Source: Bacteroidaceae bacterium | GTDB taxonomy: Bacteria > Bacteroidota > Bacteroidia > Bacteroidales > Bacteroidaceae | Reading direction: 5' to 3' | Assembly: GCA_024684455.1 (NCBI GenBank) | Contig: JAIKWU010000013.1 | Coordinates: forward strand, 62,001 to 126,000 | DNA length: 64,000 nt | Shown here: piece after piece, positions 43,630 through 53,689 of the stretch | Numbering within the stretch: the first letter of the stretch is position 1 | Layout of the letters: each line of letters opens with the position of its first letter | Notes under the pieces: generated by a model | Told to the model about the DNA's origin: nothing | Seen by the model: the letters and a program-made list of their open reading frames with translations, nothing else | Database searches by the model: none | Position numbers and translations under genes: made by a program

Positions 43630-44940
43630 TTAACTATCTTCGTCGCACAGATAATGAAGAACACAGGCATTTTCGCGGCTGAAAATGCGACGTGCCACGT
43701 CGCGAAGGTGTTCAGCCGTCACTGCCTGATACAATGGTATGTCGTCGAGAATCCAACGCGCATCACCAAGCATTTCAAAGAAGGCCAGTTGCTCAGCAAG
43801 ACGCTGATAGTCTGAACGATAGAGCGAAGTGTTGGTTTCGTATTTGTTCTTCTGCTTTTGCAGTTCCTTGTCGCTAATGAGGTCATTCTGCAGTGCTTCC
43901 AGTTCGTGCCAGACAGCCGCCTCGGCATCGTCCATGCTGATGCCATCGGCAGGGATGGCTTCGATGTAGAATTGCCCTGTTCCCAATCGTCCGTCCACGC
44001 TGGCATCGACCGACAGGAACAGGCGTTTCTCCTCGACCAAGCGGTGATAGAGCCGCGACGATTTGCCGTTCGCCAACACATCGCTCAACATGTCGCACGC
44101 CTGAAAATCAGGGTCTTTACGCGGAGGAATGTAGAAAGACATGAGAAGGAGAGGTTGAGGAACGGGACGATGGACAGACTGAAAACGACCAGACATTCCA
44201 GACCCCTCCCCCTGCCCTCCCCAAGGGGAGGGAGTAAAATGAGAATCCGAATGGTGTGACCACTCCCTCCCCTTGGGGAGGGCAGGGGGAGGGGTCTGGA
44301 AGACAATACTCTCCAGTTCCTCCCACTCCACATTTCCCGTCACCACCAGAATGGCGTTGTCGGGACGGTAGTGTTCGTGGAAGAAGTCCTTGACCTGCTC
44401 CATGGTAGCATCGGCGATGTGGCTGAGTTCCAAGCCAATGACAGGCCAACTGTAGGGATGACGGCATACGTACGACTGCCCGTCGGGAGTCGGCGTGCCG
44501 AAGGACAAACGCGCCATGAGATGCTGCACGTCGCCGTAGGGCTGGTTGATGCAGGTCTGTTTGAACTCCTCCATGACCACCTTGCGCTGCACCTCCAGCG
44601 AATGGGGTGTGAAGGCAAGTCCCGCCATGCGGTCCAGTTCGATGTCGAGTGCCAGACGGAGGTTTTTCGCAGGCAGCATGATGTAGTAGTTGGTATAGTC
44701 CTGCGTGGTGTAGGCATTGTTATCGCCCTGTGCCTGCTGAAGCACACCGTCGTAGTCGGGATAACGCTCCGTACCCCCGAACATCAGGTGCTCAAACAGA
44801 TGGGCAAAGCCTGTACGCTCAGGAGTTTCGTTGCGCGAACCGACACGGTAGAGCACATTGACCGCCACCATCTGCGTCGTACGCAGTTGGCAGTGGACGA
44901 GGCGCAGGCCGTTGGAAAGGGTTGTTCGGTTGATAATCAT
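43630..44940 (-). CDS. M16-family zinc metallopeptidase with in-frame repeat insertion
   Basis: A 436-residue pitrilysin-type peptidase. The inverted zinc motif HLFEH (about residues 47-51) is followed by the distal glutamate in KVVMEEFKQT; the C-terminal half has the usual non-catalytic domain. No signal peptide is visible, so it may be cytoplasmic or exported by another route. Residues about 215-247 (starting TPPPALPKGRE, ending GQGEGSG) are encoded entirely by MITE copy 4 and have no counterpart in the family; the frame continues undisturbed into VPQPLLLMSFYIP. The insert sits in the linker after VVTGNVEWEELE, so activity could survive. Promoter: TTG, 20 bp, TAACTTCG. Confidence 0.87.
   Translation of the reverse strand: MIINRTTLSNGLRLVHCQLRTTQMVAVNVLYRVGSRNETPERTGFAHLFEHLMFGGTERYPDYDGVLQQAQGDNNAYTTQDYTNYYIMLPAKNLRLALDIELDRMAGLAFTPHSLEVQRKVVMEEFKQTCINQPYGDVQHLMARLSFGTPTPDGQSYVCRHPYSWPVIGLELSHIADATMEQVKDFFHEHYRPDNAILVVTGNVEWEELESIVFQTPPPALPKGREWSHHSDSHFTPSPWGGQGEGSGMSGRFQSVHRPVPQPLLLMSFYIPPRKDPDFQACDMLSDVLANGKSSRLYHRLVEEKRLFLSVDASVDGRLGTGQFYIEAIPADGISMDDAEAAVWHELEALQNDLISDKELQKQKNKYETNTSLYRSDYQRLAEQLAFFEMLGDARWILDDIPLYQAVTAEHLRDVARRIFSRENACVLHYLCDEDS
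44198..44299. repeat. MITE-like paired-palindrome element, copy 4, inside the M16 gene
   Basis: Ends CCAGACCCCTCCCC and GGGGAGGGGTCTGG are perfect inverted repeats; inner palindromes CCTCCCCAAGGGGAGG and CTCCCCTTGGGGAG bracket a spacer of about 35 bp. This is the cleanest copy. Its length, about 102 bp, is a multiple of three and it contains no stop in the peptidase frame. Confidence 0.92.
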
Positions 44941-44963
44941 CGTCAGTCAAAAAAAACTGGGCG

Positions 44964-44994
44964 CGAAGTTAGCACAAAAAATCGAGATAGTCAA
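44964..44994 (-). promoter_or_regulatory. M16 peptidase promoter with TAACTTCG -7 variant
   Basis: Minus strand: TTG, 20 bp, TAACTTCG; predicted start near 44957, 17 nt before the ATG. The sixth or seventh base differs from TAnnTTTG, as at 43585-43592 and 63484-63491. Confidence 0.65.
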
Positions 44995-45078
44995 CTTTTT
45001 ACGCCCTTTTTCCACAGTCAATACCTCGCCCTCCTGCAGCACAAACATACCCTTTCTGAAGAATAAACTCATCTCAAC

Positions 45079-45190
45079 CGCAGTTGAAACTCAAAATTTA
45101 AGTTATATTTATACAAATTCAAGTTAAATTTGCATAAATTTAAGTTATATTTATGGAAATTTAAGTTAAATTTTGAGTTTCAACTGCAGT
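45079..45190. repeat. spaced 21-bp array, family 2, with inverted ends
   Basis: Four 21-bp units start at 45097, 45118, 45139 and 45160, each TTYAAGTTAWATTT plus seven variable bases. They are bracketed by a nearly perfect 22-bp inverted repeat (GCAGTTGAAACTCAAAATTT at 45080 and its complement ending at 45188). Confidence 0.85.
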
Positions 45191-45216
45191 GTGGCTGAGT
45201 ATGTAGTTCGGCACGT

Positions 45217-45260
45217 CTGTTTTTCCACTGCAGCACAACTGTTTTTCCACTTCGGCGCAC
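45217..45260. repeat. 22-bp tandem pair, family 2
   Basis: Two adjacent 22-bp units at 45217 and 45239 share CTGTTTTTCCACT and differ in the last bases (GCAGCACAA versus TCGGCGCAC). The CACTGCAG core also closes the neighbouring array at 45190. Confidence 0.7.
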
Positions 45261-45425
45261 AAACAAGCACCCTGCGACACGTGTCCGACTGTGCCATGTA
45301 CGCCCAGAAACAAAGAAAAAGGGCAATTGTGCAATAAAAACAGTAAAGATTCGTTTTATTTAGGATAGTGTATGCGCCTACGCGCAGGTAAGTGGTCTAC
45401 GCGCAGGTAACTGAGAGAATCCGTT

Positions 45426-48400
45426 TTGAGACGCCCTAAATACTACATATTGCTTCTGCTGTTCGTGATTTGCGGTCTTGCCACTGCAGATAACGGGCTG
45501 TGGTTGTCGTACGCACCGACGGCTCCCGTGCCGGTGGAGGTGGCTCCGCCCGACACGCTACCCCGACGGGTGAAGAAGACGGACTATCCGCATGGTGACC
45601 GCCCGCAGAACTACTCCTACGACCTCGCCGACCCCGACAACCTGAAGACCGAGGCTGGCGATTATGACGAGAAGTCGGGCATGTATAAGGTCGGTTCGAA
45701 ACTGGGCGAAAACTTCCTCTCGGCTCCGTGGCTGATGACGCCGCAGGAGTACGGCCGATGGACCGAGCGCCAGCAGATGGACCGCTACTTCAAGGAGCGC
45801 AACGACTCGCTCTTCGTACACAAGGGCAAGGAGAAGTTCGACTTCTCCAACATGAAGTTCGACCTCGGTCCTGCCGAAAAAATCTTCGGTCCTGGCGGCG
45901 TGCAGATTAAGACACAGGGAAGTGCCGAGGTGAAGATGGGCTACACCTACAAGTTCACCGACAACCCGTCGCTTTCGGAGCGTAACCGCAAGCAGACGAG
46001 TTTCGACTTCGACGAGAAAATCAACCTCAACGTCACGGCCAAGGTGGGCGACAAGATGGACTTCAACATCAACTACAACACCGACGCCACCTTCGAATTT
46101 GACTCCAAAAACCTGAAACTGCAATACGAGGGCAAAGAGGACGAAATCGTCAAGAAAATCGAAGCTGGTAACATCTCGTTCCCCTCGAACAACTCGCTCG
46201 TGCAGGGTGCCTCGACCCTGTTTGGCATCAGCACCGAACTCCAGTTCGGCAAACTCCGTCTGGCTGCTGTCGTCAGCCAGAAGAAGTCGCAGTCGAAGAG
46301 TGTCAGCGCACGTGGCGGCACCAGCCTCACTCCCTTCGACATTCAGGCCTACGACTACGACGAAAACCGCCACTTCTTCCTCGCACAATTCTTCCGCGAC
46401 CAGTATAACAAGGCCTGCTCCACCCTGCCCACCGTCACCAGCGGCGTGACCATCACGCGCGTTGAAATCTGGGTGACCAACACAGGCGGACACACAGAAA
46501 ACACACGCAACATCATCGGTTTTGTCGATCTGGCGGAGAAAAACAAAATTAGCAATCCGACCCAGTGGAACCCAGGAACGACCGACCAGCCGCAGAACAG
46601 TTCCAACACACTCTATGCCGACATCGTCACCAAACACCCTGCGGCACGCAACATGAGCGAAACCAGCAGCGAACTGGCATTCCTGTCGGGCGGCGTCGAT
46701 TACGAAAAAGTGGAGAATGCGCGACTGCTCACCTCGTCGGAATACAAACTCAACTCCCACCTCGGCTACATCTCCCTGCGCCAGACGCTGCAAAGCAACC
46801 AAGTGCTCGCCATTGCATACGAATACACCTACGGCGGACAGACCTTCCAGGTCGGCGAGTTCAGTGCCGACGTGAAGGATGGCGACAAGGCCCTCATCGT
46901 CAAGTTGCTCAAGAACACGAGCAACTCACCGAAGATGGGCAACTGGGACCTGATGATGAAAAACGTGTATGCCCTCGGAACGACCACCGTACAGCGTGAA
47001 AAGTTCAAGATGGACATCAAGTACCTGAGCGACACCACCGGCGTCAACCTCAGTTATATCCCCGAAGAAGCCTGGAAACAGACCACACTGCTCAAGATGA
47101 TGAACCTCGACCGTCTGGACGACTCGGACAAGCCCCGTCCGAACGGCAAGTTCGACTTCATCGAAGGCTACACCGTCGATTCGCAGACAGGACGCATCTA
47201 CTTCCCCGTCGTTGAACCCTTCGGCGACTGGCTCCGCCAAGTCATCGGCAACGACGCCGTGGCCGACAAGTACTGCTACGACGCCCTGTACGACTCGACC
47301 AAAGTCATCGCCCGACAGATTTCCGAATTCAACAAGTTCTCGTTCATCGGCGAGTACAAAGGCTCGTCAGGCAGTGAAATCGACCTCGGCTCGATGAACA
47401 TCCCGCAAGGCTCGGTCCGCGTCACCGCCGGAGGCGTCGAACTGACCGAAGGCACCGATTACAAGGTGGACTACTCGCTGGGCAAGGTCACCATCATCAA
47501 CCAAAGCATTCTCGACGCCGGCACCAACGTCAACGTCAGCCTCGAAAGTAACGAGGAATACGGCATGGTACGAAAGACGATGCTCGGACTCAACTGGAGT
47601 TACGACTTCACAAAGAACTTCCAGTTGGGCGGTACCTTCATGCGACTGACGGAGAAATCGCTCACCTCGAAAGTGGCGATGGGCAGCGAACCGCTCAACA
47701 ACACCATCTGGGGCTTGCACCTGAACTGGAAGACACAGTCGCAATGGCTGACTAACCTGATTGACAAGATTCCGCTCATCGACGTGAGCCAGCCTTCCAG
47801 CATCTCGCTCTCGGCCGAAGTGGCACAACTCATCGCCGGCAATGCCAAAGACGTGCAAGGCAACGCCTCCTACATCGACGACTTTGAACAGACCAAGCAG
47901 CGCATCAGCGTGAGCGACCCGCAAGCATGGATGCTCGCCTCCACGCCCAAAAACCTGCAGTACGGAACACTTTCAAACGATGTGAAGTACGGCTACAACC
48001 GCTCGTTGCTCGCCTGGTACTACATCGACCCGCTGTTCACCCGCCGCTCGTCAAGCCTGACGCCAGGACACATCAAGGGCGACCTCGACCAACTCTCCAA
48101 CCACTACGTCCGCGAGGTCTATGTCCGCGAGGTCTATCCGAACAAAGACACCAACCAAGGCGAGAGCAACACGCTCAATGTGCTCAACATGGCGTACTAT
48201 CCCAGTGAGCGCGGCCCCTATAACCTCGACCCCGACCTCACACCCGAAGGTTTGCTGAACGACCCTGCCAAGCGTTGGGGCGGCATGATGCGCAAACTCG
48301 ACTACAGCGACTTCGAGACATCCAACGTCCAGTACATCGAGTTCTGGATGCTCGACCCCTTCATCTACACAAAGGACGACCCGAAGTACGGAGGTGACTT

Positions 48401-51400
48401 TATCATCAACCTCGGCGACGTCAGCGAAGACGTACTGAAAGACGGAAAGAAATTCTACGAAAGCGGTATGCCCGTCAGTTCCATCACCAACTATACGGAA
48501 ACGGCCTGGGGACGTGTGCCCAACGAGAAGAGCGTGGTCTATTCCTTCTCCAACGAAAGCGGCGCACGTCAGAAGCAGGACATCGGTCTGGACGGACTTG
48601 CTGACACGGATGAACGCACCTACACAGTCTATAGCAACTACCTGAACGAGATTCGCAGTAAACTCTCGCCCGAAGTTTTTGACCGCTTCTACAACGACCC
48701 CTCTGGCGACGACTATCACTACTTCCGCGGCTCCGACTTCGATGCTGCACAGACCACCATTCTCGACCGATACAAGCGCATCAATGGAGTGGAAGGCAAC
48801 TCGCCCAACTCCGACGAAAGCGGTGAAAGTTATTCAACCGCCTACAAGACAACCCCCGACGTGGAGGACGTCAACCAGGACTATACGATGAATGAGTACG
48901 AGAACTTCTTCCAGTACAGAATCTCGCTGCACCCAAGCGACCTGCAGATCGGACGCAACTACATCGTCGATGAGCGTCGCTACAATGCTCATCTGCGCAA
49001 CGGTAAGGAAGAAGAAGTATCATGGTATCTCTTCCGCATCCCCGTCGATGCATACGAAACAAAGGTGGGCAGCATCGACGACTTCTCCAGCATCCGCTTC
49101 ATGCGTATGTACCTTACACAGTGCAGCGAACCCATTGTCCTGCGCTTTGCCAGTCTTGACCTCGTGCGTGGCGAGTGGCGCAACTATTCACAGACACTCT
49201 ATACGGGCGACAAGCCCAGTGTGAGCGGTACGCTGCGCACGGCTTCGGTCAACATCGAGGAGAACAACGACAAGCGACCCGTCAACTACGTCTTGCCACC
49301 AGGCATCAGCCGAATGACCGACCCGTCGCAGCCACAACTCACCCAGGAAAACGAGCAGGCACTCTCGCTCACCGTCGAGAACCTGGCTCCTGGCGATGCA
49401 CGTGCCGTCTATAAGACCATGACGCTCGACCTGCGCCATTACAAGCATTTGCAGATGTTTATCCATGCCAATGCACTTGAAGGCGACACAGAGTTACAGA
49501 ACGACCAGATGAGCGTGTTCCTGCGCATGGGCAGTGACAACAAGAGCAACTACTACGAGTATGAGATACCTCTGAAACTCACTCCGGAAGGACACTACGA
49601 CACCTACACCGCTCAAGGCTGTCAGGCAGTATGGCCCAATGAAAACATGTTGGACATCGACTTCAGCGTCTTCACCAGTGTGAAGCACGAGCGCAACAAG
49701 GCCCGCAGCCGAGGACAGGCCACCTACACACAGATGTTCAGCATCTACGACGGCGACCGTCCGTCGAACAAGATCAGCGTGATGGGTAATCCGTCGCTGG
49801 GTGAGATCAAGACCATGATGATTGGTGTGCGCAACAACAGCCGTCGCACAGGCTCGGTCGAAGTGTGGGTGAACGAGTTGCGTATGCAGGATTACAACAA
49901 CGAAGGCGGCTGGGCTGCACAAGGCAACCTGAACGTGCAGTTGTCCGACCTCGGCAACATCAACCTGACAGGTCATTTGGAGACAGCCGGCTTCGGTGGT
50001 CTGGAGCAAGGCGTGAACGAGCGTCGCGATGACAACCTCTACGAATGGAGCATCACAACTCAGTTCGAACTCGGCAAACTCTTCCCCGAGAAGTGGAAGA
50101 TGCAGTTGCCGCTCTACTACTCCTACAGTTATCAGAAGATTTCGCCGAAGTACAATCCCTTCGACACCGACATGTTGCTCAAGGATGCGCTCGACGAACT
50201 GGAAGGGGCCGAACGCGACTCGTTGCGTTCGCTCACTGAGACCGTGACGAAAAACAAGAACTTCTCTCTCTCCAACTGGAAGTCCAACTACGTCAGCCGC
50301 AAGCCGATGCCTTACGACCCTGCCAACTTCTCCTTCAGTTACTCGCATAGCCAGCGCTACAAGGAGGGCGAAGTGATTGTCTATGAGAACGACGAGCAGT
50401 GGAAAGCCAACATGTCGTACAACTACACACCAAAGTACAAGACGTGGGAGCCGTTCAAGAACATGAAGGGCAAGTCGAAGTGGCTCGACCTCATCAAGGC
50501 ACAGAACCTGAACTACCTGCCGCAGTCGTTCGCCTTCAACACCGACATCCTACGCTCCTACTACGAACTTCAGGAACGCGACATCGACGCCGGCACCAAA
50601 TTGCCCGTTCACTATTCCAGCCAGTTCCTTTGGAACCGTGAACTCTCCATACGCTGGGACATCTTCAAGTCGCTGAAACTCTCGTGGACGTCGGCCACCC
50701 ATGCCGAGATTGAGGAACCGAAGTTTGAGGGTCAGAACGTCGCCATCAACAAAGACCTCTACCCCGATGCCTACGAAGCATGGAAGGACTCAGTGAAGCA
50801 CAGCCTGCTCTCGTTCGGACGTCCGCTCACCTACAATTCCACCTTCAATGCGTCGTATCAGGTGCCGCTCAACAAGATACCTATCCTCGACTGGACCAAC
50901 CTCGATGCCACCTACAACTCGACCTACGGATGGACGCGCGGACAGGAACTGGCCGACGGCACGTCGCACGGCAATACGGCAGTCTCGCAGCGCACCCTCA
51001 ACATCAACGGTAAACTCAACTTCGAGAACCTCTACAAGAAGTGGAAGTTCCTCGATGAGGCGAACAAGCGCTTCTCTGGCACATCGCGCCAAAGCAACCA
51101 GAATAGCCGCAACAATCCCCGCAATGCGACAAAGAAGGCTGGCGATGCAGCCAAGAATCTCGACAACAAGAAGACAAACGTCAAGGACGACGGCAAGAAG
51201 CAGAAAGGTTTCTCACAGAAGGTGACGCTGAACGATTCGACCGCCATCGAGGTGAAGCACGGACAGAACTCGCGCCGCATCATCGTGCGTGCTAAGAATG
51301 AGAAGGGCCGTTCCTATCCGATTAAGTTCAAGAAGGTGGATGAAAACACCATCCGCATTACGAACAAGGACACCATCCCCATCGAGGTATTCGTGACAGC

Positions 51401-52955
51401 GAAGCCCAAACTCGAAGACGCCGGTTGGTACAAGGCTGCGCAAGTGGCTGCACGCGGACTGATGATGGTGCGCAATGCCAGCATATCCTACCGCAACACC
51501 TACGCGCTGACTCTGCCTGGTTTCTCGACCGAAATCGGCGACTTCTTCGGTCAGAGAAAAATTGGCGGAATGCTGTCGCCTGGCCTCGACTTCGCCTTCG
51601 GTATGATAGACGACGGCTATGTGCAGAAGGCTGCCAACAACGGATGGCTTCTTCAGGACGATGCCTCGCTCACGACTCCTGCCACAAGCAGTTCGATGGA
51701 AGACCTCCAGTTGCGTGTCACACTCGAACCCATACGCGACCTGAAAATCGACCTCAACGCATCGCGCACGGTCAACAAGGCAAAGAGCATCCAGTTCATG
51801 TACGCCGGTATGCCGACCACCGAGACGGGTAGTTTCAACATGACGACCATCTCGCTGTCAAGTGCCTTCGGCAGCAACGGTGACATCAACGACAACTATC
51901 ACTCGGCATCGTTCGACAAGTTTGTGCAGAGCCTTCCCGTCATCCAGCAGCGTCTGGAGCAGCAGTATGCAGGCACGACCTATCCTGCTGCCGCAGGCGA
52001 AGCCTTTGCCGGCAAGCCCTACAACCCAGAAAATGGTGGTGTGAGCCTCTATTCCGCCGACGTCATGATTCCAGCCTTCTTGTCGGCCTATTGTGGCGGC
52101 GATGCCATCAAGCATCCGCTCGACATCTTCCCGAAACTCAGCCGGATGCTGCCCAACTGGAAGATTACGTACAGCGGACTGACCAAACTTCCCTTCTTTG
52201 CCGACCACTTCAAGTCGTTCAACATCAACCATGCTTACAAGTCGATATTCGCCATCGGTGCCTACAACTCCTACGCCAACTGGATGTCCTCCATCGGCGG
52301 CATGGGCTTTGTCCCCGATGTCACGTCGGGCCATCCTGTACCCTCGTCGATGTACAACGTCTCGACCGTCAGCATCAACGAGCAGTTCTCGCCGCTCATC
52401 GGTGTGGACATGACCTTCAACAGCGGACTGACGGCAAAGGCGGAGTTTAGGAAGACCCGTGTGCTGAACCTCTCGATGACGAGCGTGGCGCTGACGGAGA
52501 ACTTCTCCGACGACATCGTCCTCGGCTTCGGCTACAAAATCAAGGACCTCAACCTCTTCGGCGCCAAGAACATCCAGAACCCTGAGCGCGCCAAAAACAA
52601 GAAAAAGAGCAAGAAGGGCAAGAAAGGTGCCGAGGAGGAGACGACCAACAAGAACAGTGCGAGCAGCAACGCACGCAACCGTAGCGGCATCAGCCACGAC
52701 CTGAACATCCGTGCCGACTTCTCGTACCGTATGCAGAATGCGCTCAACCGCAACATACAGACGCTCATCACGACTGCCACCAACGGTTCGACCGCCTACA
52801 AGGTTTCGGTCACTGCCGACTATACCTTCTCGCGGATGCTGACCCTCAGCGCATTCCTCGACTGGCAGAAGAACGTGCCGCTCGTCTCTGCCACGTCATA
52901 CCCCACCATCACTGCAGATTTCGGCGTCTCGATGAAGTTCTCACTCACCCGATAA
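45426..52955 (+). CDS. sprA: SprA/Sov, outer-membrane translocon of the type IX secretion system
   Basis: A 2509-residue barrel protein, the size expected for SprA, which forms the outer-membrane channel that releases type IX cargo. Signal peptide RRPKYYILLLLFVICGLATA; family sequence includes LGENFLSAPWLMTPQEYGRW, DFDEKINLNVTAKVGDKMDF, SFPSNNSLVQGASTLFGI, YIDDFEQTKQRISVSDP and the C-terminal DFGVSMKFSLTR. A lysine/asparagine-rich insert (KNKKKSKKGKKG, about residue 2390) and another near 1880 look like loops. The start codon is TTG at 45426: an in-frame stop at 45408 and the signal peptide right after it leave no better choice. It should export the BspA-like and giant proteins in this window. 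Confidence 0.93.
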   Translation: MRRPKYYILLLLFVICGLATADNGLWLSYAPTAPVPVEVAPPDTLPRRVKKTDYPHGDRPQNYSYDLADPDNLKTEAGDYDEKSGMYKVGSKLGENFLSAPWLMTPQEYGRWTERQQMDRYFKERNDSLFVHKGKEKFDFSNMKFDLGPAEKIFGPGGVQIKTQGSAEVKMGYTYKFTDNPSLSERNRKQTSFDFDEKINLNVTAKVGDKMDFNINYNTDATFEFDSKNLKLQYEGKEDEIVKKIEAGNISFPSNNSLVQGASTLFGISTELQFGKLRLAAVVSQKKSQSKSVSARGGTSLTPFDIQAYDYDENRHFFLAQFFRDQYNKACSTLPTVTSGVTITRVEIWVTNTGGHTENTRNIIGFVDLAEKNKISNPTQWNPGTTDQPQNSSNTLYADIVTKHPAARNMSETSSELAFLSGGVDYEKVENARLLTSSEYKLNSHLGYISLRQTLQSNQVLAIAYEYTYGGQTFQVGEFSADVKDGDKALIVKLLKNTSNSPKMGNWDLMMKNVYALGTTTVQREKFKMDIKYLSDTTGVNLSYIPEEAWKQTTLLKMMNLDRLDDSDKPRPNGKFDFIEGYTVDSQTGRIYFPVVEPFGDWLRQVIGNDAVADKYCYDALYDSTKVIARQISEFNKFSFIGEYKGSSGSEIDLGSMNIPQGSVRVTAGGVELTEGTDYKVDYSLGKVTIINQSILDAGTNVNVSLESNEEYGMVRKTMLGLNWSYDFTKNFQLGGTFMRLTEKSLTSKVAMGSEPLNNTIWGLHLNWKTQSQWLTNLIDKIPLIDVSQPSSISLSAEVAQLIAGNAKDVQGNASYIDDFEQTKQRISVSDPQAWMLASTPKNLQYGTLSNDVKYGYNRSLLAWYYIDPLFTRRSSSLTPGHIKGDLDQLSNHYVREVYVREVYPNKDTNQGESNTLNVLNMAYYPSERGPYNLDPDLTPEGLLNDPAKRWGGMMRKLDYSDFETSNVQYIEFWMLDPFIYTKDDPKYGGDFIINLGDVSEDVLKDGKKFYESGMPVSSITNYTETAWGRVPNEKSVVYSFSNESGARQKQDIGLDGLADTDERTYTVYSNYLNEIRSKLSPEVFDRFYNDPSGDDYHYFRGSDFDAAQTTILDRYKRINGVEGNSPNSDESGESYSTAYKTTPDVEDVNQDYTMNEYENFFQYRISLHPSDLQIGRNYIVDERRYNAHLRNGKEEEVSWYLFRIPVDAYETKVGSIDDFSSIRFMRMYLTQCSEPIVLRFASLDLVRGEWRNYSQTLYTGDKPSVSGTLRTASVNIEENNDKRPVNYVLPPGISRMTDPSQPQLTQENEQALSLTVENLAPGDARAVYKTMTLDLRHYKHLQMFIHANALEGDTELQNDQMSVFLRMGSDNKSNYYEYEIPLKLTPEGHYDTYTAQGCQAVWPNENMLDIDFSVFTSVKHERNKARSRGQATYTQMFSIYDGDRPSNKISVMGNPSLGEIKTMMIGVRNNSRRTGSVEVWVNELRMQDYNNEGGWAAQGNLNVQLSDLGNINLTGHLETAGFGGLEQGVNERRDDNLYEWSITTQFELGKLFPEKWKMQLPLYYSYSYQKISPKYNPFDTDMLLKDALDELEGAERDSLRSLTETVTKNKNFSLSNWKSNYVSRKPMPYDPANFSFSYSHSQRYKEGEVIVYENDEQWKANMSYNYTPKYKTWEPFKNMKGKSKWLDLIKAQNLNYLPQSFAFNTDILRSYYELQERDIDAGTKLPVHYSSQFLWNRELSIRWDIFKSLKLSWTSATHAEIEEPKFEGQNVAINKDLYPDAYEAWKDSVKHSLLSFGRPLTYNSTFNASYQVPLNKIPILDWTNLDATYNSTYGWTRGQELADGTSHGNTAVSQRTLNINGKLNFENLYKKWKFLDEANKRFSGTSRQSNQNSRNNPRNATKKAGDAAKNLDNKKTNVKDDGKKQKGFSQKVTLNDSTAIEVKHGQNSRRIIVRAKNEKGRSYPIKFKKVDENTIRITNKDTIPIEVFVTAKPKLEDAGWYKAAQVAARGLMMVRNASISYRNTYALTLPGFSTEIGDFFGQRKIGGMLSPGLDFAFGMIDDGYVQKAANNGWLLQDDASLTTPATSSSMEDLQLRVTLEPIRDLKIDLNASRTVNKAKSIQFMYAGMPTTETGSFNMTTISLSSAFGSNGDINDNYHSASFDKFVQSLPVIQQRLEQQYAGTTYPAAAGEAFAGKPYNPENGGVSLYSADVMIPAFLSAYCGGDAIKHPLDIFPKLSRMLPNWKITYSGLTKLPFFADHFKSFNINHAYKSIFAIGAYNSYANWMSSIGGMGFVPDVTSGHPVPSSMYNVSTVSINEQFSPLIGVDMTFNSGLTAKAEFRKTRVLNLSMTSVALTENFSDDIVLGFGYKIKDLNLFGAKNIQNPERAKNKKKSKKGKKGAEEETTNKNSASSNARNRSGISHDLNIRADFSYRMQNALNRNIQTLITTATNGSTAYKVSVTADYTFSRMLTLSAFLDWQKNVPLVSATSYPTITADFGVSMKFSLTR

Positions 52956-52993
52956 AGACTCTGCAATCGACCTTGCCGACACACCACACCGAC

Positions 52994-53689
52994 ATGACAG
53001 CAACACCACAGAATACACGTATCAGCGCGGCTTTGCACCAGCAAGACTGGGCCACGCTCGACACCCTGCTGACACATCTGACCAACACCGAATTTCGGAA
53101 AGCCGAACGGATGTTGCGCGACGAGGTGTTGCCCACATTGCCGAACGACGACTTCTGGGCTGCCTACCTGCACCTTATTATATATAAGAGGCAGGCATTC
53201 CTGTCGGGCATCCGCGCCGTCGGCCGTCTGGCACAGGAACGAACCCTGCGCTTCGACACCCCACCAGCACAGCAGGTGGCCGACACGCTCGACCAGCCAC
53301 AAGCACTCAAAGTCATCGACATGGCTCTGCCCCTCATGCAGAACCAAAGCCAGATTACGGGACTGTTCCGCCTGTTCCACATCGACGACGAACACCGACG
53401 TGTCACCCTGCTCATCCGCATTGACACCCCCCTCGCCTACTACATGCTGTTCCGTGCGCTCTGCCACATTCCCGACAACCGGACACTCGCCCTCCGCTGC
53501 TACCGCTTCATCTTGCGGCGACAGAACGACCGCGCCTACAACATGGCCTCCATCCTGCGCACCTACTTCGGGTTGCACGAAGCAAAGGAACAACTCTCGC
53601 TCCGTATCGAGCCCTACGAACTCTCCTTCCTCGACCGCAACTACGAACGCTTCTGCTACGTTCTCGACGGCAAGCGACCCAAAATTTAA
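52994..53689 (+). CDS. unknown helical protein downstream of sprA
   Basis: A 231-residue soluble protein without signal peptide or membrane segment. It is mostly alpha-helical, with runs such as DWATLDTLLTHLTNTEFRKAERML, LPNDDFWAAYLHLII and HEAKEQLSLRIEPYELSFLD, and ends with DGKRPKI. Nothing in it points to a known enzyme. The frame opens at a TTG (52973), but the ATG at 52994 is preferred. It lies 38 bp after sprA on the same strand and could be co-transcribed. It might be a cytoplasmic partner specific to Bacteroidales, which is inference from position only. Confidence 0.75.
   Translation: MTATPQNTRISAALHQQDWATLDTLLTHLTNTEFRKAERMLRDEVLPTLPNDDFWAAYLHLIIYKRQAFLSGIRAVGRLAQERTLRFDTPPAQQVADTLDQPQALKVIDMALPLMQNQSQITGLFRLFHIDDEHRRVTLLIRIDTPLAYYMLFRALCHIPDNRTLALRCYRFILRRQNDRAYNMASILRTYFGLHEAKEQLSLRIEPYELSFLDRNYERFCYVLDGKRPKI

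Larger units (their letters stand above)
44941..45425. promoter_or_regulatory. intergenic region between the M16 gene and sprA
   Basis: Contents in order: the M16 promoter on the minus strand (44964-44994; TTG, 20 bp, TAACTTCG), two 21-22-bp spaced arrays (45079-45190 and 45217-45260), then a 14-bp direct repeat CTACGCGCAGGTAA at 45378 and 45397 directly ahead of sprA. A TAnnTTTG promoter for sprA was not found. No gene is seen. Confidence 0.7.
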
